Below, piece after piece: positions 1 to 10,565 of a DNA stretch of 64,000 nt. Made by a program: the position numbers and the translations under genes. Below the pieces are notes generated by a model. It was not told where the DNA came from and did not search any database. It worked only from the letters and a program-made list of their open reading frames with translations. The DNA comes from Sergeia podlipaevii. Lineage: Eukaryota > Euglenozoa > Kinetoplastea > Trypanosomatida > Trypanosomatidae. How positions within the stretch are numbered: position 1 is the stretch's first letter; every line of letters begins with the position of its first letter. The stretch covers positions 1 to 64,000 of the forward strand of contig JASANZ010002200.1 of the NCBI GenBank assembly GCA_030849805.1, in the 5' to 3' direction.

Positions 1-528
1 GGGGGGGGGAAGAGAACAGAAACAGGAAAAAAAAAAAGCATAAAATCTCTCTGCATATATGCATTTGCTACAATTAGTATTACTGTTTCATTCTACATAC
101 TATGAAGACAACGGCAAAGAGAAAAAAAAAATGTTGTCGTTTCATGTAGTGTTTCCGTTCTACATATTCCAGTCAGCTTTCTCTCTCTCTCTCTCTCTCC
201 CCCCCTCCTCCTCTCCCTTCTTCTCTGTGTGATAATTTTCCTAGAATCTTTTTTTGCTATCCGCAATATAAAACAGATGCCGAGGGGAAGAGAGAGAGAG
301 AGAGAAATAGCGAGAGCGACTCACTGTATAACTAATCCCTATAACATGATAGTGGAAGAAGATATGGAGGTGCATACCTGCTAGCAGTAAGTATGGCTTT
401 CCTAAAAATGACCTTGATCCATCCACTTCCCCGATTCCTATCCCTATGCCATTTAGCTATCGTATTATTAAAGAAGAAGATAGCCTCCCTGCCTCTCCCT
501 CCCCCCCCTCCATTCTTTCTTAATTGAT
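1..528. other. Spacer downstream of the last gene
   Basis: Begins with nine G, then A-rich sequence, a TC microsatellite near 181-200 and an AG repeat near 291-305. It is probably the 3' untranslated region of the 141-residue gene plus the splice region of the next gene beyond the window. The 61-residue frame inside it is low-complexity and was not called. Confidence 0.6.
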
Positions 529-954
529 CTACTTAGCGGCAGCAATCTTTGCCTTGAGCTCTTGGATCTCCGTCAGCAGCTTCTCCGCTCGTAGTGCATC
601 CTTCTGGTGTGCAACCCAGTAGTTCGTATCTTGGTCCGCATGTCCAATCCTCAACGCCTGCATTGCAAAGCCTGCTCCAATGCGATGAGGAGCGTTATCG
701 TCCTGAATATTTTCTTGGTTCACCAAGGCCTGCCGCCGATGCATACGCTCAATTTCATTGTAGTACTTGATTGCCTTGGCGCGCAGCTCTATGTGGGGAC
801 CGTCCCTCTGCCGCTCGAAGTATTCGCTTAGATGGTACCTCAAGGGCCACGCAGCTACAATACCAAGAAAGACTACCATCGCGCTGTATGACGTGGGGGC
901 GGAAGCCATGAAGCCCAGTGGGTGGTACCACGGGCGTTGCGCATAACGAACCAT
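529..954 (-). CDS. Small single-span protein, possible mitochondrial inner-membrane subunit
   Basis: Protein of 141 residues, function not recognised. The N-terminal 20 residues are basic and aromatic without acidic residues. One hydrophobic segment lies at about residues 20-40 (SYSAMVVFLGIVAAWPL). The rest is charged and probably helical, rich in Arg, Glu, Gln and Ala, and ends in a Lys/Ala helix. A short matrix-side N terminus, one span and a long soluble helix is the shape of many accessory subunits of trypanosomatid respiratory complexes and ATP synthase, but no family signature is visible, so that role is inference. The ATG at 954 is the first in frame. A polypyrimidine tract with an AG lies about 100 bases upstream. 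It is the last gene of the unit inside the window, downstream of IFT172. Codon use and composition look like a real gene. Confidence 0.8.
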   Translation of the reverse strand: MVRYAQRPWYHPLGFMASAPTSYSAMVVFLGIVAAWPLRYHLSEYFERQRDGPHIELRAKAIKYYNEIERMHRRQALVNQENIQDDNAPHRIGAGFAMQALRIGHADQDTNYWVAHQKDALRAEKLLTEIQELKAKIAAAK

Positions 955-1055
955 TCTTTTCTTTCTCTCTTTCTCGAAGAAAAGATGAAAAATAGAAATC
1001 TACTGCTACAAAGAAACGACAAATCTTTTCCTTCCTTTTGCTACTGTCTTGCCTA

Positions 1056-1071
1056 CTAAAAAAAAAAAAAG
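1056..1071 (-). promoter_or_regulatory. Predicted trans-splice acceptor of the 141-residue protein gene
   Basis: On the minus strand a run of 13 T ends in TAG, about 100 bases before the ATG at 954. This fits the polypyrimidine-AG acceptor used for spliced-leader addition. The site is inferred, with no transcript evidence. Confidence 0.5.
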
Positions 1072-2040
1072 AATAATAATAATAATAATAATATGAAGAA
1101 AGAAAGAAAAAAAAGAGGGGGCATGTGAAGTGATAGTACACGTATGTGTCCAATAATAAGTAGAACGAATTGGCTGATGACACACATAGAGCATGCTATA
1201 CCTCTTGCCACATACTTTCATGCGTAAAGACATGACAAAAAGAAAAAAAGAAGGATGTGTCTCTTTGCTCCAAGAAAACAAGAGAAACACTCTCCTCCTT
1301 TCTTCTTCAATCATTTCCAAAATATTTTGTTTTTTCGCTATCTTTCTGCAGATGTGTTTGTCACTAACTCGTCGTAAGTCTCACAGAGAGGAAGGGGAAC
1401 AACAACAACAAGAAACCCTCAACATAACGCACATGAACAGCACACACACACACACATACACAATCACAACGATCTTTACAACAACAACGAACACAGCAAT
1501 ATGAGCACATACTATAGTATTTCGACTAGTAACTGTGGGTTGTATAGTAGACAAGTGCGAAACCCTCACACATACACATAAAGATACACAAACATAGAGA
1601 AAAAGAAATAAAAAATATTGAGTAAAACAAAAATAAATAAAAAAGCGCATTCGTTGATCTACATCAAAAACAAAAAGTTTGAGAAAAAAGTAATGATAAT
1701 AGTAATAGTAATACGTAAACATAAAAAAGAGGCAAAGCTCTGTCTTCCTTCCCCCCCCCTCATCCTACAACCCACATCCTCATTCAGTATAGATGAGGAG
1801 CACAACAAAAGAAAGAAAGGAAAAGATAAAGGCAAAAAAAAAAAGAACCGATACTACATCCCCACTATTCAGGAAGACTTTGACTTTTTTTTTCTTTTTC
1901 TCTCTCTCCCTCTCCCCTTCTCCTCGCAACGCGCAACGACTTCTCATCACATTCATCTTTTAGGCCTTCCACCTTTTTTGCGCGCTCGCTTACTTCACTC
2001 CTTCCCACCATAGTTTCATTTTCTATAACTCCACCAGCAT

Positions 2041-2045
<5 letters not shown>

Positions 2046-2071
<26 letters not shown>
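2046..2071. repeat. CA dinucleotide microsatellite
   Basis: Thirteen uninterrupted CA units in the spacer between IFT172 and the 141-residue gene, read as TG on the transcribed strand. Confidence 0.95.
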
Positions 2072-2077
<6 letters not shown>

Positions 2078-2285
2078 CAAACAAACAAGTAACAATCAAT
2101 GAACAACACACAAAAAACAAATAAAAAAAAATATATGTGCATGTGCTCTCCCTTTCCTTTTTTTTTTCTTTCCTTCGCTGACTGATTCTACGTTCAACGT
2201 GGAGGGCGTCTCTGAGACATCATAACAACATATATATTTTTTTCTTCATCACCCATCCTCCTTCTTCTTCTAATTTCCTTTTTTT

Positions 2286-5200
2286 TTAAAGCTTGAAGTC
2301 TGGGCTAGCCGCACTGCCGCACCATGGGCACTGCTTCGCTACAAGAATAAAGCGGTTCCAGTCAGCCTGGTTGGCCGTTCGCTGGCACTCAGCACAGCGA
2401 GTAAGGCCACCGCCACCAATAATGGGGTACCCTGTCACCGCACACTCGGGGAAGGTGTTGCCACTAGAAGACTTCAAGGCACCCTCAAACATCGGTTCGT
2501 TGCTTTGTGGATCTGTTGTCATGGGCAGGTGACGCTCCGTCTTAGCGTTGTCCTCGATAGACACGGTGAGAACCCAGTTGTTCACTTCGACCATCTTCTC
2601 CGCTGGCACCGTGGGCTCCTTCGAAAGGCGGTACACTTTCGGAAAGTCAGCACAGTCAAAGTCGGTGTTGTCAATACCACCGCTGTCTGCGTCGCCATCG
2701 TCGATGCGCTCGGTGATGTCGAGAGCACGGTTGAGATACAAGAAGGCGATCTCCTCGTTGTTAGGGGTGTTCTTCGCCGCCATACCAGCATCGTAGAAGG
2801 CCTTGTCGGGCGAGATCGCAGGGATCCACCGAGGCAGACCAAGCATGAGCTTGAGCGCAAACTCAGCCAGGTTGTACTCTTTGCGCATCTTGCGCTCCAT
2901 GTGGTAAGCATGAATGACATGTGTGATCGCGTTGGCGCGCGCGATGTCCTCGCCCTTCTGACCAGACAGCGTCATACTCTCCAGCACCTTCACCAGGCGC
3001 GCGTGGAAGGTTGTGAGGTCAATGTCGTCGGAGGGCAGCAGCTGCACTAGCTTGCGGCCCATTTCGAGCCACGTCTCGTAGAAGCGGAAGTCTTCCGTGT
3101 CGAGGGGGTGCTTGTCGATGACAGCAAGAGCACGCAGCACCTTCTCCTCGCGCAGGTGATGCTGCACTTCGAGCGCAGCCACGTACTTGAGGTCATCCTG
3201 CGAGCGCTGTGCGGCTACACGGATTGCGTTCTCGTAGTCGTTCTTAGCAACGTACGCCATCATTGCCGCCTCGGGGTCCATCTCCTCGACCACCTTTGCG
3301 TCACGCATGGTACCGCCTTCAATGCTATCCTGCACTATTGCTCGCTTGACGTAGTCCTCGAGCTCGGGGCTGATGCGCTTCGCCAGCGCCTCGGCCATCT
3401 CGAACTTCTTCCCCTGCACGTACATGTTGATGGCACCCTTGTAGTCCTCGCAGTCCTCCAGACACTTGCCTGCCTCCACATAGCGTTGATTCTCCTTGAG
3501 CTTGCCGGTAGCAATCCGAAGAGACTCCTTGAGCATGCTGCGCTGATGCTTCTGCGCTACCTTAACCGCACGCACCCACAAGTTAGCCAGCACGGCAGGG
3601 TCCGATACGGTGGCCTCAGACGCCCCAATGTATGTTTCAATAGCAAGCTGATACTCACCGTTCTCCTCTAACACTGCACCGGCCTTCTGCGGGTCGTTGG
3701 ACTGAAGCGCAATACGCTTGGCAATCTCGCCCTGCATTTCTGGGCAGTGCTCCTTGGCAAGACGCTGGGCCTCTGTGTACATGCGGGCATCCACGTAGAG
3801 CTTCAACATCGACTCCGGTGCGCTCGCACGCAAGAAGAGTGCCTCCGCCTCCTTGTAGTTGCCTTGCTGGAAGCACACGCGGCCGTGCGCGCCGCAGATG
3901 CTAGGAATCGCGGACTGATCGTACGCCTCGGCCACACGCATGGCGTTACTGAACTCATGCTGATGCACGTACATGTCGATGGCCTCACGCGGCTTTCCGG
4001 ATTTGAGAAAGGCGTCCTCGGCCATGCGGAAATCACCTTGGTCTTCGTAGTGCATGGCGTACTTGAGATAGACGTAGGGCATTTTCGCGGGCTGCGCGAG
4101 CTGGGACCACTGCAGCGCCAGCTCAAACTTTTGTGCCTCGAGCGCAGAGTCAATACCGGACTCAACTAGATTAAACTTGGTTAGCAAGCGTACGCCCTCG
4201 TCGGCGTCAATGACCATGGCGCGTGAGAGGACCACCTGCCTGGACGCGTTGGCGCCGCCGTGCACCTTAGCCACACGCACTGCATCATCCCACATGTCGC
4301 GTTCGCGGTACATGTTGACCGCGCGGCCCCAGTCCTTGCCAGCAACGTAGTGCGTCTCTGCTGTCTTGAGGTTGTTCTCCTTCTCGAACTGCGCGGCGAG
4401 TGAGAGGTGGGTCTTGAGAAGGTAGTCCGGCCTGTAGACCTGCACGAGTCGGATCATGTTCGTGAAGTCGCGAGTGCGCTTGTACATGACGATAGCCTGA
4501 TCAGGCTCGTTGACCTTCAGATAGATGCGCTCGGCACCGGCGTAGTCGCCCTTGTGCTCCAGCTGCTTGGCCTGCGTAACAAACAAGGACACGAGCTGCT
4601 GCTGGTTGAGGTGGCGCTGGGCCACACGGTACATGTGGTCCGTCATGCCGGCACGACTGTACATCTCCACCGCCTCGTTAACGGCACCGGCTCGGACGAA
4701 GCATTTCTCGGCGTCAGGGTACTGGCGGCTCTCCTCGTAGTGGCGCGCGATCTGCTTGTAGCAGTTCTGAATGGCGGGATCATTCTCAGGGCCAATGTTC
4801 TGCGTATCCAAAATAGTAGCGGCCTTGCTCCATTGACGAGAGTTGATAGCGGCCTTGACCGCCTTGCTGTACTTGCCCGCCTCGGTGTAGTGGTTGATGG
4901 CCTGATCGACGTGCTTCTGGGAGACGAGGTGGTCACCCCACTGCTCTTCGAGTATCGCCACCTTCTCTGGGTGTGCGCGCTTCGCGAACTCTACTGCGCG
5001 GTTAAAGACGTTGCCGCGCTTGTACGCATCTATGGCACGATCGTCGAGCTTCAAGCGCTCGAAGAACTCGCCGGCCTGCTCGAACACCTGCGCCTTGAAG
5101 AGCGCCGCGGCGATCGCCTCCAGAAGCTGCTGCTCCGGCTTCAGATTGAACGCAGACACCACATGCGCCGCACGCGCGGGAGTACCACCGCGGAGGTACA

Positions 5201-7583
5201 AGTTGATCGCATCCATGTGCTTCCCCTCCTTCTCCTTCATCGCACCTGCCTTCTCGTATTGGCGTGTCTCCATGAGCCAGCTGAAGTACCGGGCTCGGCG
5301 GTTCGGTAGGTCCTCCATACCCCGCGCTTCTGCGATGGCAATGCTCGCGTCAAAGCGGTTCATCTCCTCCCACATGGCTATGGCGTCCTCAGGTCTATCG
5401 TTCTCGAGATAAATTCTCTCGGCATCCTTGAAGTGCTTGTTCAGAATGGCAAGCTCAGCGCGAACGGAGAAGTGCTCATAGCCGTCTGTAGCGCCGTTGC
5501 TCTGCTTCGCGGCCTTGGCAGCAAGCGACACCACGCGGCGCAGCGCCTTCACCTGTGAAACATCGCTGTACGCCGCGTAGCAGCGCTCCGCAATTTGGAT
5601 GTTGCTGTCACGCATCGCCGCCGCGGAAAGCCGCTTCCAGAGCGCCTCAGTTTCTGAAGTGAGCGGAATCTGGTCCAGCAGGTCGCAGGCGCGGTTGAGG
5701 TCGTGCCCCTCCATGGCAGTGCCAAACTCAATGAGGGATTCATCGAGGCCATACGCAACCGTGTTGACGCCCTCGTCGACGATCACCTCTGTCTTGCCGT
5801 TGCTGCGCTCAATGCCCTCGACATCGCCCTTGATGGAAACGACCGTCACGCGCTCGGGGTCGTCAATGCTATACCACACGCAGAGTTCGGCGCGGTTCTG
5901 GGCCACCACGACGTCGCTTCCGGGTACCCACTGCACGTAAGTGCAGTAGTTCAACAGCGTGGTGCACTCACGTGTGTGAAGATCCTTGAGGAACAGCTGG
6001 TGTTCCTTGTTTCGGAAGAGCAGCTTCGTGGCGCGGTGGTTGAGCTCAAGCCAATCTATTTTGACCGAGTGCTCCACGCGGTCAATGGCAATGCCGCTGA
6101 CGAGGTCGTCAATCTGGATAGTGTGGCGATCGATGAGGTAGGCGATCACCCGCTTCGGTGGCTCTACCTCTCCTCCAGCGGCGGCAGCATCACTGCTGCT
6201 GCCAGCGCCACTACTCGTCTGCCCTTCGATTACAGGATCGTGAATGCGAACTGAAATGCGGTGCGCGTTGCGCTCCTCCGTGCGGCACGTCCCCAGCAGC
6301 GTGTTTTTGCCGTACTCGATGAGGCACAGCTCGCCAGCGGTGAAGACCATGCACACCTGTGAGTTGTCAAAGACAAACTTCTCGCGTCCAGTGAGCTGCC
6401 ACGGTACCTCTGAGAGCTTGCAGGAAATAAGATCACCGACAAGCAGCGTGGTAGACGTGTGCGCCACAAGGTAGCGGTCCTGATAGACGTTGACCCTCTG
6501 CACCTCATACCCCATATTGGAGCGGAGCACGATGCGGGTGCCAGTAGCCAGTCGCTTCACAATCACCTGGTTGTGACTCACATAAGTAAACTCAAACGCA
6601 CCGCGCAGGCGATAACGCTTCAGGCACGCGTCGTACATGTCCACCGCGCCAGTGATGGTGCCGGTCACAAGGCGGCTACCGTCTTGCTTCCAAGCGAGCT
6701 GGGCAATGGTGTAGCTGTTGGGGATGGCAAGGGCCTGGCCTTCCTCCCACTTGCGGGAGCGCAGGTTGTAGTCAAACACTCTCAGGCAATCTCTTGATGC
6801 CAGCACGACAGCTTGTCCGCTGGGGTTCGCGGCGCCACACGTGAACTCACCTTCGGTTCGGGCAGGGAAGTCGAAGGACTGCGTCTTGGCGCCAGTGCGG
6901 GCGCTGTAAAAAGTGACAAGGCAGTCTGAGCCAGAGGCGCAGATGTGCTCGCCCCAGGATAGAGTCGTCGGTGCACAAGAGTGGTTGAAAAGTCTCTTGC
7001 TCCCAGAAGCCTCGTTGCCGTCGTCTGACTCAAATACATACAAGTACACCGAGCCATCCAGGTGGCCACTGAGCACCTTGTTGCCCTCCTTGCTGGTGCA
7101 CACGGAGACCACGGCGTGCTCATGCGCGTAGAGACTCTGCGACTTCTGCAGATGCAAGGGCCCCACCTTCACCTTACCCTCCTGCGTGCCGAACACAATC
7201 AAGTCGACGCCGTGTGCGTTGCTAGGCCACGTGACACAAGTCACAGCGCTCGTCTGTGGGTACTTGTTGCAAATGCCTTTCTTATCGCCCCAGTCCAGTC
7301 CTAAACGGTAGATGGAAACAATATTGTCAGACTGCGCCACCGCAATACGCGTGCTATCCGGAGAGAAGACGAGCCCGGTGATGATGTAATTCTTTGTACC
7401 CTTGCCATCAGAAGACTTGGTCGGGAACTTATCGCGGCGCTCCCCAGACTCGTCGTAGAGGTGAATGAAGCGTCCAGAGTCTGCGACAGCGAGTCGCTTG
7501 TTGTTTGGGGACCAGCAGATGGCCTGCGTGCGTGCAACGTCCATCTGCCCCTGCATAAGGGTACGGCAATGCTTGACCTGCAT
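2286..7583 (-). CDS. IFT172: Intraflagellar transport protein IFT172
   Basis: Full-length IFT172 (1765 residues; the family runs about 1700-1800), a peripheral IFT-B subunit of the trains that build and maintain the flagellum. The N-terminal 590 or so residues form two WD40-type propellers. The start matches the family well, with LAVADSGRFIHLYDESG followed by RDKF and VFSPDSTRIAVAQSDN. Residues about 600-1650 are an alpha-solenoid of TPR-like helical pairs rich in A..Y...G.y..A patterns. The C terminus has paired cysteines (C1714, C1730/C1733, C1752/C1755, the last pair in CPWC) in the region reported to form a U-box-like fold in IFT172. The ATG at 7583 gives the conserved MQVKH beginning. 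Stop is TAA. A polypyrimidine tract lies near 7811-7831. No frameshift was seen. Identification is secure. Confidence 0.97.
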   Translation of the reverse strand: MQVKHCRTLMQGQMDVARTQAICWSPNNKRLAVADSGRFIHLYDESGERRDKFPTKSSDGKGTKNYIITGLVFSPDSTRIAVAQSDNIVSIYRLGLDWGDKKGICNKYPQTSAVTCVTWPSNAHGVDLIVFGTQEGKVKVGPLHLQKSQSLYAHEHAVVSVCTSKEGNKVLSGHLDGSVYLYVFESDDGNEASGSKRLFNHSCAPTTLSWGEHICASGSDCLVTFYSARTGAKTQSFDFPARTEGEFTCGAANPSGQAVVLASRDCLRVFDYNLRSRKWEEGQALAIPNSYTIAQLAWKQDGSRLVTGTITGAVDMYDACLKRYRLRGAFEFTYVSHNQVIVKRLATGTRIVLRSNMGYEVQRVNVYQDRYLVAHTSTTLLVGDLISCKLSEVPWQLTGREKFVFDNSQVCMVFTAGELCLIEYGKNTLLGTCRTEERNAHRISVRIHDPVIEGQTSSGAGSSSDAAAAGGEVEPPKRVIAYLIDRHTIQIDDLVSGIAIDRVEHSVKIDWLELNHRATKLLFRNKEHQLFLKDLHTRECTTLLNYCTYVQWVPGSDVVVAQNRAELCVWYSIDDPERVTVVSIKGDVEGIERSNGKTEVIVDEGVNTVAYGLDESLIEFGTAMEGHDLNRACDLLDQIPLTSETEALWKRLSAAAMRDSNIQIAERCYAAYSDVSQVKALRRVVSLAAKAAKQSNGATDGYEHFSVRAELAILNKHFKDAERIYLENDRPEDAIAMWEEMNRFDASIAIAEARGMEDLPNRRARYFSWLMETRQYEKAGAMKEKEGKHMDAINLYLRGGTPARAAHVVSAFNLKPEQQLLEAIAAALFKAQVFEQAGEFFERLKLDDRAIDAYKRGNVFNRAVEFAKRAHPEKVAILEEQWGDHLVSQKHVDQAINHYTEAGKYSKAVKAAINSRQWSKAATILDTQNIGPENDPAIQNCYKQIARHYEESRQYPDAEKCFVRAGAVNEAVEMYSRAGMTDHMYRVAQRHLNQQQLVSLFVTQAKQLEHKGDYAGAERIYLKVNEPDQAIVMYKRTRDFTNMIRLVQVYRPDYLLKTHLSLAAQFEKENNLKTAETHYVAGKDWGRAVNMYRERDMWDDAVRVAKVHGGANASRQVVLSRAMVIDADEGVRLLTKFNLVESGIDSALEAQKFELALQWSQLAQPAKMPYVYLKYAMHYEDQGDFRMAEDAFLKSGKPREAIDMYVHQHEFSNAMRVAEAYDQSAIPSICGAHGRVCFQQGNYKEAEALFLRASAPESMLKLYVDARMYTEAQRLAKEHCPEMQGEIAKRIALQSNDPQKAGAVLEENGEYQLAIETYIGASEATVSDPAVLANLWVRAVKVAQKHQRSMLKESLRIATGKLKENQRYVEAGKCLEDCEDYKGAINMYVQGKKFEMAEALAKRISPELEDYVKRAIVQDSIEGGTMRDAKVVEEMDPEAAMMAYVAKNDYENAIRVAAQRSQDDLKYVAALEVQHHLREEKVLRALAVIDKHPLDTEDFRFYETWLEMGRKLVQLLPSDDIDLTTFHARLVKVLESMTLSGQKGEDIARANAITHVIHAYHMERKMRKEYNLAEFALKLMLGLPRWIPAISPDKAFYDAGMAAKNTPNNEEIAFLYLNRALDITERIDDGDADSGGIDNTDFDCADFPKVYRLSKEPTVPAEKMVEVNNWVLTVSIEDNAKTERHLPMTTDPQSNEPMFEGALKSSSGNTFPECAVTGYPIIGGGGLTRCAECQRTANQADWNRFILVAKQCPWCGSAASPDFKL

Positions 7584-8516
7584 CTTGATGATATAGTATT
7601 GTGGTGTTTTGGACCTTTGCTTCCTTTCTCCTCCCCCCTTTCAAGTTTCTTTTCTCGCTTTCAAGAGGGCTCTCACTGCAGCAAGCAATGCCACAGGATA
7701 ATAAATATATATATATATATATCTAAGGCAGAGATAAAAAAGTGTGCCACACGTGTAGATATCTGACACTAAAATACAAAGGGAAACAACCAGATGATCT
7801 CTTGAAAACAGCAAAAAAAAAAAGAAAGAAATTGCTTCGCTTTTTTTTTTTGGTAATAATATTTATATATTCTATAATGGCACAACAGAGCCTAGAAGAA
7901 GAAATAATAATAAGAAGAGAAATAGAGGATCAAGTATGTGTGTCTAATCCTACGCAAGCACACACACAGACACACACACACAAAAAAAAAGAGGAAAATC
8001 CTACAGTGCTTGCCTCTTCAAAATGCAAATAGTGTTGTCAAAAACAACAAAAGCTGTAAATATGAGTCTCCTACACACACACGCACCTTTACCTTTCTTT
8101 TCTTCCTCGGTTGCTCTCTCTCTCTCTCGAGTTCCTTTTGGCCTATGTACTACCCTATTATATTCGACAACAAAACAGACACTTTTGTGATGTTTGGAAA
8201 AGAAAAAAAAAAAGGAGAACAGTTCAACAGCAGTACAAAGAAGAAGAAAAAGAGCAATAATGGACAACAACGAATTGCTATAGCACCGCTATATCAATTT
8301 CTCTACGTTTTTTTTTTTTTTTATGTGACACCTCGTTGATGGCTTTCATTTCTACTTGTATATATGTATATATATTTATTTATTTATATTCAACATGATT
8401 ACTCTGTAAAGCAAATGAAAAAGATCAACAGTACTCGCTGCAGATGCATAGCTCGCATATATATAGATGAGTGTGTGATCATCGCGGTAGTTGCGCAGGA
8501 AAAGGATGCACAGTAG
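7584..8516. other. Intergenic spacer, 0.9 kb
   Basis: Leader of IFT172 and 3' untranslated region of the split-SET gene. It contains a TA repeat near 7704-7722, polypurine stretches (plus strand) near 7811-7831 that become a polypyrimidine tract on the transcribed strand, short CA tracts near 7962-7982 and a 16-T run near 8308-8322. No convincing gene. Confidence 0.65.
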
Positions 8517-10565
8517 TTAGACAAAGAACGTATCATCCTCATCATCGCCATTGAGGCCTTTCCTTTTCCCAGAATCGCCCTCTTCCTCGTCTTCCTCGCA
8601 GCTCGTCAGGCCACGCAAGGAGCGCAACAGAACACGACGGACAACACGCAAGGGGATCTCCTTATCAAACTGGAGTGAATTGAATACTGGAGGCACTAGC
8701 AATGTAGATCCATCTCTGGACTGCCGCCCGGCTAGCAGGTCCATGAAGAAATCTCTGTCCTGACAGCTGTGACGGACTGCGAAGACAAGCACTTCTGCGT
8801 CCGTGGCCTTGGCTTGTGTGGCGGCGTTGTAAAGCACGTGGCGCTGACGTCTTCTGTCGTGTCGTGTGTGTGTCGCCGCCTTCGGCACCCTTACCGCGGG
8901 AACTTCCCTTTCTCCTCCTGCTGTCTGGCCTTCAGCAGCAGCAGCAGCCACAGTGTCTTGATCTTCACTACTCGCTTCATCTGTGACTAAGGAACTCTGC
9001 ACCGTCCCTATCATTTCACTTCTCTTCTTGCTGCTGCTCTTCCTATTATTCTTCCTTCTCACCTGAAGCGCGGGCGTCAGCAGCGGGAACGGCTCCGGCA
9101 CATCCGTCGGCTGCAAAAACAGACTCTCGATCCAGCGTACCTGCCGCATCTGCTCGTCCTCCACGGCGAGAAAAACACGAGAGAGTAGCCGCTCCGCCCA
9201 CCACTCACGGCCATAGTGCAGCAGGAGCTCCTCTCCTTCGTTTAGGTCTCTCAGCGGGGTTAGCGTGACGAGGCCGGTGTCCTCCTCTACGTTCACTGTC
9301 ACGTTAGCCTTTTGAGTGAAGGCATCAAAGAGGGTTTTGCTTTCGGCGTAGAGCTGCTGCTCTGTAGGGACGGCACCGTGTCCTTCAGAGGAAGGCGGCG
9401 GCGTGCGTACACCCTGAAGTGCCTCTATCAGAAAACTCTCCCGTTGCTCCGCCCTCACGCCGCCGGTGCCTTGGTAGACCTCCATGCGGGCACGATGCCC
9501 CGCCCAGTACTCGGGGTTGGCAAGATCATCCGCGGGCGGCAATGGCCACAGCACGCCGTCATTTATTTCAAAGAGGTGCTCCTCAGGAATAAGCGGCGGA
9601 CTTTTCGTCACTGTCGAGTCTGCTGCTGGAGAACGTAGTCCCCCAGTCACAAAGTCAGCTTCCTCCACGTCCTCACCATCATCGTCATCACTTTGGCGGT
9701 TGCTTTCATTGATCTGGCCTTCTCCCTCGCTCTCCTCTACTTCTTCATCCACGTCCTCAGGTGCTGCCGTTCTGTCCTCTGCGCCATCAGCAGCCAATGC
9801 CTCGCGCTCCTGCTCTGTAAGTGCTAGCACCTGCTCCTCTGTGAGCTCTCCATCCACCTCGCCGCCGCCACCCCCAGCACCACCACCACCTCTCACTACA
9901 TCATCGGTCTCTAGATGTGACAGCGAAGCGAAGGTGCGGTGCCGGAGCCTTGCCGCTGCTGCGCTCCTCCCTAGAGCTGCTGCGTTGCTGCCACCACCAT
10001 TATGAGCGCAGTAGCGAGCGTGATGCTTGCTTGTCCACTCACGCAGGCCCTTCACGTCCTGCAGAGGCACCGCCCAGCTCGGTACGAGCAGAAACCACCC
10101 CCGTGATGTGGCTGCGTGCAGGAAGGAGTCCGTGCTGAACTGATGCCGCAGTGCCAGAAAGCGCCGCAGCGAGATAGAGTGGCGTGGAGCGAAAGCCAAG
10201 TCACACATGTACGGTGGGGCGTGAATAAGAAGAGCAGCGTTGCTCTGTGCAGTGCTGCCGTTGTTACTACTGTTGTTGCTGCCGTTGTCCTCGCTACGCT
10301 GATCCTGACGCTGACTCTTCATCTTCACGTCCTGGCTGTCTTCGTCAGTGCGGTTTGCCTCTTCCGTAGATACTCTGCTGCTGCTAGCTGCGGAGATGCT
10401 AGGGGTAAAGATGCCAGTGGTGGCCGCGGTAGCCGCTGGCAAAATCTCAATCGGGGTAAACTTCTTGATGTGCCTGGCTGCAAATACGCCTCTGCAGCCC
10501 GGCACCCTGCGACTCAAGCCAAGGCGCGTGACTATAGAGGATGGTCGTATGAACGACAGCGACAT
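8517..10565 (-). CDS. SET-domain protein with the domain interrupted by a long insertion
   Basis: Protein of 682 residues. The N terminus (about 18-44: SRRVPGCRGVFAARHIKKF then IEILPA) has the opening of a SET domain, where G.GvFA..I precedes a glycine or proline turn. The closing strands appear only at about residues 435-460 (LRDLNEGEELLLHYG, then EWW). Between them lie about 390 residues including an acidic, Gly/Ser-rich low-complexity stretch (about 220-320) and two more ordered patches (about 100-180 and 325-430). The canonical NHxxxPN cofactor motif is not present; at the expected place the sequence reads KANVTVNVEED. This resembles SET proteins of the SETD3/plastid LSMT class, which carry an insert inside SET, but whether it binds S-adenosylmethionine is doubtful. 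The start at 10565 is the first ATG; the longer frame begins with TTG inside a polypyrimidine tract. The target is unknown. Confidence 0.75.
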   Translation of the reverse strand: MSLSFIRPSSIVTRLGLSRRVPGCRGVFAARHIKKFTPIEILPAATAATTGIFTPSISAASSSRVSTEEANRTDEDSQDVKMKSQRQDQRSEDNGSNNSSNNGSTAQSNAALLIHAPPYMCDLAFAPRHSISLRRFLALRHQFSTDSFLHAATSRGWFLLVPSWAVPLQDVKGLREWTSKHHARYCAHNGGGSNAAALGRSAAAARLRHRTFASLSHLETDDVVRGGGGAGGGGGEVDGELTEEQVLALTEQEREALAADGAEDRTAAPEDVDEEVEESEGEGQINESNRQSDDDDGEDVEEADFVTGGLRSPAADSTVTKSPPLIPEEHLFEINDGVLWPLPPADDLANPEYWAGHRARMEVYQGTGGVRAEQRESFLIEALQGVRTPPPSSEGHGAVPTEQQLYAESKTLFDAFTQKANVTVNVEEDTGLVTLTPLRDLNEGEELLLHYGREWWAERLLSRVFLAVEDEQMRQVRWIESLFLQPTDVPEPFPLLTPALQVRRKNNRKSSSKKRSEMIGTVQSSLVTDEASSEDQDTVAAAAAEGQTAGGEREVPAVRVPKAATHTRHDRRRQRHVLYNAATQAKATDAEVLVFAVRHSCQDRDFFMDLLAGRQSRDGSTLLVPPVFNSLQFDKEIPLRVVRRVLLRSLRGLTSCEEDEEEGDSGKRKGLNGDDEDDTFFV

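Larger units (their letters stand above)
955..2285. other. Intergenic spacer, 1.3 kb
   Basis: Holds the 3' untranslated region of IFT172 and the 5' leader of the 141-residue gene. It contains AAT repeats (about 1075-1092), CA tracts (about 1439-1458 and 2046-2071) and several A or T runs. The open frames in it on either strand are low-complexity Lys/Ser/Phe/Tyr strings and are not convincing. No RNA gene was seen. Confidence 0.7.

Noticed and set aside
1618..2013. Plus-strand frame of 131 codons in the spacer beside IFT172
   Set aside because: Lys/Phe/Ser/Pro strings generated by A- and T-runs; wrong strand for the unit and no motif.
4407..5309. Plus-strand open frame of 300 codons inside IFT172
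   Set aside because: It is antisense to a clearly conserved TPR region, opposes the transcription unit, and its Leu/Val/His/Arg-rich composition is the mirror of GC-rich codons on the coding strand.
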